Part shown: positions 55,504-64,000 of the stretch, piece after piece
Layout: each line of letters begins with the position of its first letter
Position numbering within the stretch: position 1 is the first letter of the stretch
Source: Nymphaea colorata
Taxonomy: Eukaryota > Streptophyta > Magnoliopsida > Nymphaeales > Nymphaeaceae
DNA length: 64,000 nt
Assembly (NCBI RefSeq): GCF_008831285.2
Contig: NC_045143.1
Span: 9,869,503 to 9,933,502 of the forward strand
Direction: 5' to 3'
Translations under genes and position numbers: made by a program
Notes under the pieces: generated by a model
Database searches by the model: none
What the model was told of the DNA's origin: nothing
The model's input: the letters and a program-made list of their open reading frames with translations, nothing else

Positions 55504-56440
55504 GGTGGGTATGACAAAGAAGCTACGGGACTCTTCATTGATATGATAGCGGCTGGGATAGAGCCAGACTCATTAACATTGACAAGTACTCTAAGACGTG
55601 CAAACTTTAGGGGTCACCAAGCTCGGAAAACAAATACATGGACTATCTATCAAACTTGGACTAAGTTCTGATCTCTTTGTGGGAAACACTCTTATATAGA
55701 TGTATTTCTAATGTGGAAGCATAGATGCTTTTGTAATCTCTAATGAGATGCCTGTGCGTGACATTGTCTCATGGAATGCTATTTTAGCAGGCTGTGCACA
55801 ACAAGGGCTTGGCAGAGAGGCCATTGAAATTTACAAACAAATGTAAATTATAGGTGTTCCGTTATACCAGATTACCTGTATAGGGCTGCTATTGGCTTGT
55901 AGTCATACTGATCTTGTTGATGAAGGATGGTTCTATTTCAATTCAATGAGCTAGGATTATCGGTTAATGCCTTTAGAAGGTCACTATGCTTGTATGGTCG
56001 ATCTTCTTGGTCATGTTGGGAATTTATATGAGGCAGAAGAATTTATTGAGAGCATGCCCATCGAGCCTGATTTTGTGGTGTGGGTTGCAAAACATAGAAT
56101 TATGGCAGAGAGTTGCAGAAAGATTATTTGAGTTGGAACCACATAATTCAAGAAATTACATACTGTTATCAAACATTTATGCTTCTCTGGGAATGTGGGA
56201 TGAGGTAGGAGAAATAAGGAGGCTGATGAAAGTGTGAGGTGTAACAAAAGAACCAGGATACAGTTGGATGCAGGTGAAAGACAAGTCGGCATGAGCAGAT
56301 TAAGGAGATACATTTGAAGTTGAAGGAGTCATATGATTAACTAAAAGCAGCTGGCTATATTGTAGATCCAATTTTGCTCTCCATGATATGGAGATAGAGC
56401 AGAAGGAGAATGCACTTCTCCTTGTTTGGTACCAAAGGAA
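55504..56440 (+). pseudogene. PLS-class PPR protein pseudogene, C-terminal part
   Basis: Successive frames read GGYDKEATGLFIDMIAAGIEPDS, then (after a frameshift) KLGKQIHGLSIKLGLSSDLFVGN, IVSWNAILAGCAQQGLGREAIEIYKQM, HYACMVDLLGHVGNLYEAEEFIESMP, and LFELEPHNSRNYILLSNIYASLGMWDEVGEIRRLM. The last is the classic E-domain pattern of land-plant organelle RNA-editing PPR proteins. Parts resembling the E+/start of DYW (LKAAGYIVDP) follow. Stops occur at TLI*MYF*, QM*, FNSMS* and MKV*, plus at least two frameshifts and loss of a piece around WVAKH. The 5' half of the gene is missing. It is a dead fragment, not related to the peptide genes. Confidence 0.8.
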
Positions 56441-57000
56441 TCAACCACAGAATGTTTGGTAGCACACGTGGTAATACTGGAGTCGCGTTACTAAATACCT
56501 TTGGTTACGTGGTCTCAACATTACTGAATGGTGAATTTCTTGTAGTGCACCAAACGTTTGCCTTCTTCCTTTGGCTTCTAGTGATATACATCAACAACCA
56601 TCAAGATATTTGTTACCAGCTACCTTAGCCCACATCATGTCATCTACCACCACTTTGCACGGCAGGAATCCTATACGTCTTCCACCATGCCTTTCAAGCC
56701 CCATATATACCTTGCTTCAGTCTGTGGAAGGCATAGCCTACACCTAACCAATGGATGCAACCATGGTTGCCCCATATAAGTCTAGCACATAGGCTATCAT
56801 TTTTGCAAATGACATTAGAAGGAATTTCGAGCACCAAACTCTAGTGTAAAGGAATTACACCACACACATGTTTCACCAAACAAAATCTTATTGAAAAGAA
56901 AGAAGTCATTGCTTCTAGCAACCTTTTTTTTTTCTCTACTTGCAATGCAAGTACTTTTCATCGACTCCCTATTAGCTTATTCTTTTATAGTGGCAAGCCT
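56441..57000. other. Unassigned sequence after the PPR pseudogene
   Basis: No gene is recognised. The sequence is not found elsewhere in the window. Confidence 0.3.
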
Positions 57001-58040
57001 AAGAATATAGTAGTGAGAGATCTACTAAGTTAGAGAAGTCTCCAACTAGCATTGTCAACTATAGTTGACTCTTAAAAGTGTTGTGTGCATCTCAAGATCA
57101 CCAGTTATAATCTGTAATTATCTAATTCTCATGTGTTAAGTATATTTTGCCCTTTCTCCTCTTCCAATACTAGATTCTTTCTAGGTGTTTATGTCAACAG
57201 CCAAAAAGCCTACAAAGTATATGATCTTGACAGTAAATTATTTCTTTGTCGTGATGTTACATTTGATAAGAATGTTTTTCATTTTAAAAATTCAGGGAGT
57301 CTCCATCCAATCCTGTTATAACCCATGAAATAGAAGAATTATTTGAATTACATGTCTTGTTCAACATGTTAGTACCAATTCACTCTCATCGAAAAGAATA
57401 TCTTGATTTGAATAATTCTAGATTCAAACCTGCATAGTTTCAATCATCCTTGCAACCAAATGCCCAAACCCTCTAACGAACCCACATGTTAATACAATAA
57501 AATAAAAACATTGTCATCTTGAAAGGCGTAGATGAGACTATTAAGCAGTAGAACCCTAGTGCTCTAACGACAAATGGCTATACACAACAAGGAGTAGATT
57601 ATCTTGCAAATTTTGCTCCTGTTACAAAGTTAACCACTATTAGGTGCTTGTTACCCATTGCAGCTCTCAAACATCTGAATCTTCAATAAATGGATGTCCA
57701 CCGTGTATTTTTATATAAAAACTTATATGAAAAAGTCATATACATTACTTTGCCACATAAAAGAAAAAATTCAAACAAGGGGAGAATTTGGTGTGTGTAC
57801 TAAAAGTGTTTTTTAGTAAACTTAAGCAAGCTTGGTTCTATCGCTTCTAATAGTTTTGGCTTTAAGCAAAGGCATGTTAGTTTTGCATAGTTTAATTGCA
57901 GCCATTTTTGTTGTATTTCTAGCATATTTTGAGTATTTGATTCAAGTTAAAAATGATTAATGAAAATTAATTGTGTTGAAAGATGTTAACCTCAACAACT
58001 CGTTACATTAGCCGAGGTAGGAGTGGGCTAATGTGGGCCA
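57000..58040 (+). mobile_element. Ty1/copia relic: integrase end to reverse transcriptase start
   Basis: One ~190-bp module (57000-57150) is followed by LGVYVNSQKAYKVYDLDSKL..CRDVTFDKNVFHFKN (57181-57290). Then 57565-57765 reads NGYTQQGVDYLANFAPVTKLTTIRCLLPIAALKHLNLQ, a stop, and MDVHRVFLYKNLYEKVIYITLPH. This is the proper copia order (integrase, linker, RT). It is the best preserved copy but still has stops and is too short for the YVDD motif. The right flank to 58040 mirrors 20740-20930. Confidence 0.8.
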
Positions 58041-59100
58041 TTGTCCATACCATCACAAAAAAACTTGCCTTATTTACACATTGATACCTTCAGAATTTCG
58101 TTTAGTTTACATACAATTGCCCCTTAAAGTTAAAAACATTAATTAATGCCCGTCAGCTAAAAAATTTCTGGTTCTGTCACTGGTTCAATATGAAAGACTT
58201 ACAGTCTTTGAAATATCTTTGAGGATTGAAATTTCATGTTCAAGAAAGGTGTAGACATTTACATGTTGTTTCCTCTCTATCTCTATGTCGCTCTCTGTCT
58301 TTATCATGTATCACTTTATCTTGTTTTATCTCTAACTTTATGATCTCTCTCTATGTTTCTTTTCTTTTCATATGGCTAATGTCACAATGTGCATTATTTT
58401 CTTTGTGACTGAATATCTTTGGGTTTTTAACTAACTACCTAGTTTGCAAAGTATATCAGTTGAAATATATTTAGCATTCATTGTGATATATTACTTGTGA
58501 CTATTCATTATTTATTCTTGGGAATTGATTTTGTTAACACCAAAAACCAAAAAAAAAAAAGATAATTTCATGTTCTTCTTCTGAAATCAAATATGGGGTT
58601 ATATTGTAGTTTATGTGATTGAGATATTTTATAAATGATCTTCAAACATCTCATCTCATAATGACTAATTTATATCACAACAATAAAGGAGCATGCAGAT
58701 CTTGCTTTTCAAGAGAGCAACAAACACATCATTGTATAGTCAAATTGAAGAAGAGCTCAAAAGAACTTTTGTGAATCCTAACTACAAAAGAATAGCAAAG
58801 AAAAGATTTCTACATTTAACTCCCGACCTCTGCATACATGATTTATATGCTTTTGAGAAGGGTGTTTCCAAACCATAAAGTGTTTGCCACTTTAGATAAT
58901 AAGTATATTATTATCAACATAAGCAATTGGCTCTCAACCGGACGGTATGATGAAATACTCTTATACTCACCCAGAGAGTCGAGAGTCTGTACAAATATGA
59001 TTTGTATGCTTTTGAGGGAGGGTGTTGCCACTTTAAATAATAAGTTTTTTTATCATAAGCATAATCAAATTACTGAGGGTTTTTGTGCTTTAACTCTAAC
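58041..59100. other. Unassigned sequence before C4 block
   Basis: No gene is supported. A direct repeat of about 50 bp occurs at about 58840-58890 and 59000-59050 (ATGATTTATATGCTTTTGAG and ATGATTTGTATGCTTTTGAG). Short frames at 58693-59125 have no recognisable domain. Confidence 0.35.
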
Positions 59101-59853
59101 CCCCCAAGATTACGACTCTTCCTGAAGTTGATGACCATATTTCAGTGCACAATCTTGATAAATCTGGAATCCTTCTGCTCAATATGTTTAGAGATTCTAG
59201 GAAACTTCCTTCATGCTTATCATATGTTAAGGGAAATAGGATTTTTCCTTCTAGCAAGTCAAAAATGCAAACTCCTGTCAATGAGAGGCATGTTGCGCAT
59301 CCACATTACTTTTGTCTTCTCCTTTTTAAAAAACTTTCCACGTAATTAAGGGACGCTTCAGCCACATCGCATTGGCCGGATATATAAATCACTATTACAG
59401 TCAATTTACTGTGTACTTGTCTCCAAAATCATAATTTTTACGAAAGGATAACTTTTTCCACGGCCGTACAAAGAAAATATATGTGCTCCACAAAATTTAA
59501 AATATTGGGAGTCGCGACATCTAAGATTGGAATAGAGAGAGAGGACCGGAAATCAGTCCTTTCCGCCGGAAAATACCACCGCGGGTGCTGAACTCGGACA
59601 TGTCCGGCCGAGCATTTGAATTCAAAGGTTTAAAAGAATTAGAATTGAGAAGAAGAAAAGGTGCACCGGCCCGTACACCCGTTTCAATCCGGCATGTTTC
59701 TCTCTCTAAAACCTGAAGCCAAATCCGGCAGAAAAAAACAAGTTTCACGGTCAACCGAAGCCAACATTGAATAGACGACCATCTTTAGAAAAAGAAAAAA
59801 AAAAAAGAAAGGAATTTAACAAAATCCAACTTCTCAGTTCTGTCCCCCTCTTC
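59100..59853 (+). promoter_or_regulatory. Conserved upstream region of C4
   Basis: This begins with the fragment also found before C2 and C3 (59100-59345) and continues with the conserved C promoter region from about 59400 (CTTTCCGCCGGAAA, TGTTTCTCTCTCTAAAAC). Confidence 0.45.
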
Positions 59854-59861
59854 TATATATA
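59854..59861 (+). promoter_or_regulatory. TATA box of C4
   Basis: TTCTATATATACTTGTGCC stands 188 bp before the ATG. The ATG that follows the TATA box in the other copies is GTG here. Confidence 0.6.
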
Positions 59862-60041
59862 CTTGTGCCTCATCCCCTCCCCCAAACGAATCAAATCTTC
59901 TTTCTCTAGTCTCCTTCAAGAAGGACAAGGCATTCTCTCCCCGTAATCGATCCCCATCTCTTCCACCCTTCACAGGTTTCAGTCACCATCCACCACAGAA
60001 GAAGAAACAAGCCACCATCGCCACTTGGCCTTCACTTTTCA

Positions 60042-60446
60042 ATGGCGTTCTCAATGAAGAAAGGGGTTGCAATTTCCGCCATGGCCTGCGTCCTACTCTG
60101 CATGTGCGTTCGGCCACTCGAAGGAGCAAGGCCACTTGAAGGTGACGAGATATCGACACCGAAGGAGAGAAGAAGCTCGTTGCTGTTCGAGTTGCTGCCG
60201 CAGGGCGAGACGCCTCCGTCTGGGCCATCTTGCACCACCACTACCCCCGGAGGAGGGAGCCGCCCGTGCGCCCTCAATGAGATGCACTTCGCCGCCGGCG
60301 GCCGGCGCGGCCGACCACCCGCTTCTCATGGTCGCCATCATCGTCAACCCTGGGACGACTACTCTGCGAGATTTCAGGTCGTCAGCAAGGCATCTACAAC
60401 AGCACCTGTTGATGCTCCACACAGAAACAAAGGAAGGTCGTCATGA
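60042..60446 (+). CDS. Small secreted peptide precursor, lineage C (C4), extended tail
   Basis: This single-exon protein has 134 residues, 22 longer than C1-C3. The signal peptide (MAFSMKKG..CVLLCMCVRPLEGA), spacer (KERRSSLLFELLPQG), PPSGPSC, Cys64 and Cys76 around TTTTPGGGSRP and core ALNEMHFAAGGRR follow the family plan. Its spacer ends LLPQG and PPSGPS, nearer to lineage B than in C1-C3. After QPWDDYSA a net 4-base deletion relative to C2 removes the stop, so the frame runs on through former 3' UTR to add FQVVSKASTTAP..GRSS. The added tail is basic/serine-rich and without known motif. The core is intact. Confidence 0.8.
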   Translation: MAFSMKKGVAISAMACVLLCMCVRPLEGARPLEGDEISTPKERRSSLLFELLPQGETPPSGPSCTTTTPGGGSRPCALNEMHFAAGGRRGRPPASHGRHHRQPWDDYSARFQVVSKASTTAPVDAPHRNKGRSS

Positions 60447-61867
60447 GCATCACAAGCCGCAGGACCAGAAGCTCATTATTTCTATAATTTCATTCTTTTT
60501 GTAATTATTGATTATATTACAATTTCAGGTTTTGATACATAATTGAGAAGCATTTCTTGTTTTGCAAATTCTATTCATCTCGATGATATAAAGGTATCAG
60601 TTATGAACAGTGAAGAAAAGGTATTTTTTGCCTCTAGTCATCGACTCTTTCTCTCTATCTCTCAGATCTCATCATTCTTTTGTAGCTTTATTTGAATGAT
60701 GGAACTGAGATCTGTAGCAGGTTGGCTGTTTCTGTGATTGGCTTTACGTGGACATATAGAGGATGAATTTGTCATGGTAGAAGAAACAAGTAACTCAAAA
60801 ACTTATAACATCTTACATAAAGACAATGAATTGAGAATTTGACTATTCAAAGAGTGAACTGTTATTTGTAAAGAAAAGACATCTTTACTCCCTTCCATTA
60901 AAAGCCAGAGGACGAAGTCTTGATAACCACAAGTAAGAAAAAGATTACCAACTAGCGTATGGTCTGTTGCCTTGTCCACAAAAATTGCTTGTCGTAATCT
61001 ACTGGGATTGTATAGTGCATGTTACTTTCACCACGTCCACTGAATTGATAGACAGATAGATACAGCAGTATTCAAAGCCTTTATGGAATCTTTTGTTCTA
61101 TTCTTGAAATTACTTTTAATTCTGTGCTACAAAGTTTGGTGGATTTTCAGTCTGTCTTACTAACTCAGTGGATGACATTGTATGGCTGGATTAAACTATT
61201 GTAAATGAAAAATGAAAAACTCACTTATAAACTACTTCACACGAAGGTGCAATATCTACAACCAAAGTGACACGTATCAGCCAAACTTTAGATATCGACT
61301 ATTTAGTTATTTATTAAAAACACAGTTCACTGTAGTCTAGTGTAGCTGCATGCTTTTCATAGAGAATGTTTTTAATAATATTGTATAATTCTCTTTTTGT
61401 CTTTAGAGAATGTTTTTAATAACAATAAAAGCCAAGGCCCACAAGGTTTCTCGTTGTGATACTATTATTGATCATGTCGTGGGAGACAGCTATATTTTCA
61501 TGATTTATAAGCTAACATCTAAAGACTTCTCTGTACTTCAAGACATATAATATATAGGCAAATTAATTAATGTTACGAACAAAATTTATTTTAAGAATTG
61601 ATTTTTAGACGATCAATCACATAGATTGGATCCACTTGATTTTTTTCTGAAAATATCAGTACAGTAAACATATGTTAAGTATATTTAATTCAGCTTCATG
61701 TGTATATAAGAAACTGAACATAGCTTCCATTATTCGTGAAGTTTTTGTCAATATTCATTATCAAAGTTTGTTCCCTAATAAATATTTGTGAAAAAAGATA
61801 CAATATTATAATAAGCGTCACTCTGTCATGCTTTATAAAAGTTAGGGTCTAATTTTCACGTGTATAT

Positions 61868-61920
<53 letters not shown>

Positions 61921-62033
61921 TTTTTTCTTTGCTAATGACATCTCAGTTCCATTTCTTCTTACCCAGTGACTAAGGATTGTAAAAGAATAAACACAATTAA
62001 ATAGTCAGTGCAAAAAATGTACCTGTGTGTGTG

Positions 62034-62067
<34 letters not shown>

Positions 62068-62567
62068 CTATTTTTTATTTCTAATGTTAGGATTTTTGTG
62101 CCTGACAATATTGCAATACGAAGCGGAAATTAAGTCGAAACTAAATCTCATACTGACGATTAGCTTACGGAGTTAGAAAAATGCAAAGGAAAAAGGCAAG
62201 CGAAATGGCACTAACGTGTACTTCTCCCAAAACGTGTTAAGACTTCTCTCTGTTGCCTTTGTTGATCTGCGGCACATTTTTTTCTTACTTTTGGACTTAT
62301 AAATGGCCAGAAAGTGTGGCCATTGTCCCCCAAATCTGATCGCTGCTTCTCACTGAGACAATATTTTATAACAAATACAAGGACTCCTAGTCAAAAACTG
62401 AAAGTATTCATCTTCATACATTAAGCAGCAGCTTTAGACCTTTCACTTTCCCAAATCGTATTTGACCAGTCTTCCACAATATTATTTGATAGGATAAGGT
62501 CTTTGGTTGTACTAATAAAGAACATGAGAGACATAGCACATTTTCATGGGTGCACAAAAACACACAT

Positions 62568-62622
<55 letters not shown>

Positions 62623-62890
62623 AAAATAATATATTCAATACGTAACTGGGCCGACTTGGGCCAGCTCCGATGAGACGGGAATGAAAAAACAGATTCCGAA
62701 CAAATTGTGTTAACTGCAAAATGGAGTAGTAAAGACAGGAAAGAAGTGCGAGCCCTTGATGGGATGAAGCCTTGCTTTGTGATTCGATGTTGATGTTCTA
62801 TGTTGAACGGCAGAAGGCCTTTGTATGATTGTTTCCGTAATTCGTTAGTGGCCGGAGGACCTACCTCCCACCAACTGCTTTCACCGCATC
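60447..62890 (+). other. Conserved 3' flank of C4
   Basis: This matches the C1, C2 and C3 flanks to about 61870 and the C2 flank to about 62430 and again at 62700-62860. (TA)n tracts lie at about 61868-61918, 62034-62068 and 62573-62620. No gene is supported. Confidence 0.55.
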
Positions 62891-63141
62891 TTCAAGTGTC
62901 CTATTATTAATTATTCGCCCACCATATGTGGCAAACCTGGCCACATAAATGTGATTTGCATGTCCTAGTATTTAAGAATTAATATTTTACATGTAGCTTT
63001 TCTCTCTCTGGACCAATTTTACATAAATTAGGCAAACAAGCTTTTCTAAGCTTTTCGATAGTAGAATCTGTTCGCGTGCTTAGATTTGCCAAGTGACATT
63101 CTTGAACAGAATACTAAATTTTCAACGTCACCAGAGTGCAT

Positions 63142-63211
<70 letters not shown>

Positions 63212-63450
63212 ATGGAGTCCAATATGTCGTCTAGTGTGCTAGCTGTCCAGCATTTTCACTTGGTGTCAAAAGTCTAATTTTAAGGATTGATTTGAATTCT
63301 GCAAATGTGTTGGCTTTTAAAGTACCTGTATTTATAATCTTTTAAGGCCCCAACGTTGAATTTTTCACGACCCAATAACGGTAGAACTACTAATTCTGAA
63401 TTTCCATCACTGTCTAATCGTACGGATTATATATATATATATGGTTTGCA
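62891..63450. repeat. Intergenic with long (TA)n tract
   Basis: A (TA) run of about 65 bp lies at 63145-63210. No gene is seen around it. Confidence 0.8.
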
Positions 63451-63843
63451 TACAAGGAAGGTGCTACGAAGGTGAGAAGATCTACCGGCCTGCAAGTCCT
63501 TTTCTTTCTCTCTCTCTCTCTCTTATTGGCACATATGAAACGTGAAACAAATCTAGTGGCGACTTCAGAGGAGATGATCTATTCCATGCATTTACGCAAC
63601 AGATGCTTAGTGCAAACATCCCATCTTTCATTGACACGGTACCTGTTGTCAACATGCCTTCCTTTCTTACATCATTCAACGCGTAAGCTAGTTTCTATCG
63701 TCTTAAATACCTTTGTCTCCAATCTGGGGGTGGAAGTAGTTCTTAAAGCTAAATGCCTCGTGGTGAACTTGAACCTCCGAGACACACTCTTCTCATAAAG
63801 AAGAGAGTTTTCCCTTATAGCTTGTTTGCTCCATTCACCTTAT

Positions 63844-63893
<50 letters not shown>

Positions 63894-64000
63894 TTATATA
63901 TTTTGAAATCAACTAGAAGGTTTTTTCTAGCGATATATGAAATGTTCACTCATTCGTGATTTAAGAGAGAGCAATCGATCAAGACCTGAAATAAAGTGAA
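63450..64000. other. Window end; start of a further transposon copy
   Basis: About 63450-63500 resembles the outer flank of the inverted-repeat transposon (AAGGTGCTA, GAAGATCTACCGGCCTGCAAG). After a (TA)n(GA)n tract at 63848-63892, ATCAACTAGAAGG followed by GCGATATATGAAATGTTCA matches the left terminus at 16213-16260. It is probably a third copy running off the window, though the CAGGTTATTGTC box is altered. The frame at 63472-63798 has no recognisable domain. Confidence 0.4.

Overview
The window looks like nuclear DNA of a flowering plant. It is AT-rich and full of (TA)n, (GA)n and (TC)n microsatellites. It carries decayed Ty1/copia pieces, a probable Ty3-gypsy solo LTR, inverted-repeat DNA transposons and a dead PLS-class pentatricopeptide (PPR) gene. 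The only convincing intact genes are eight small, intronless, single-exon genes for secreted proteins of 97-134 residues. I cannot place the plant below angiosperm level. All homology statements come from reading the sequence by eye, so block boundaries are approximate.

The eight genes form one family with three lineages. Lineage A has one intact gene (2727-3047, +) and three pseudogenes (7735-7974 +, 29031-29203 +, 51771-51897 -). Lineage B has three genes (9496-9822 +, 30546-30863 +, 50275-50568 -). Lineage C has four genes (14139-14477 +, 35917-36255 +, 45171-45509 -, 60042-60446 +). Each protein has an N-terminal hydrophobic signal peptide ending near LEGAR, a variable basic spacer, an LL.LxKG step, then in B and C a P-S-x-x-S-Cys segment, a second Cys after 10 or 11 residues, an M-[HN]-[FV]-A core, and a low-complexity tail. 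This is the architecture of plant signalling-peptide precursors. The SGPS segment recalls the PIP/IDA group, and the paired-Cys core recalls CTNIP/SCREW peptides. That assignment is inference.

The layout is a set of duplicated A-B-C units. Unit 1 (about 1-16.2 kb, +) holds A, pseudo-A, B1 and C1. It is followed by an inverted-repeat transposon (16.2-18.4 kb), a GC/CT-rich insertion (19.3-20.0 kb) and a microsatellite. Unit 2 (about 20.2-38.4 kb, +) holds a copia relic, repeat X duplicated around a probable solo LTR (25.0-27.3 kb), pseudo-A, B2 and C2. After a junction zone (38.4-43.3 kb), unit 3 runs on the opposite strand to about 54.9 kb with C3, B3 and pseudo-A. Unit 4 is partial (55-63 kb, +): a PPR pseudogene, a copia relic and C4. 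The minus-strand unit is a mosaic, since its C gene is closest to C1 while its B gene is closest to B2.

Most intact genes keep a TATA box about 120-190 bp before the ATG and conserved UTR-like flanks; at B1 the TATA position is a (TA)n tract instead. The copies have probably been born, degraded and altered by unequal exchange, with short indels changing the C-termini of B3 and C4 and with both cysteines lost in lineage A.
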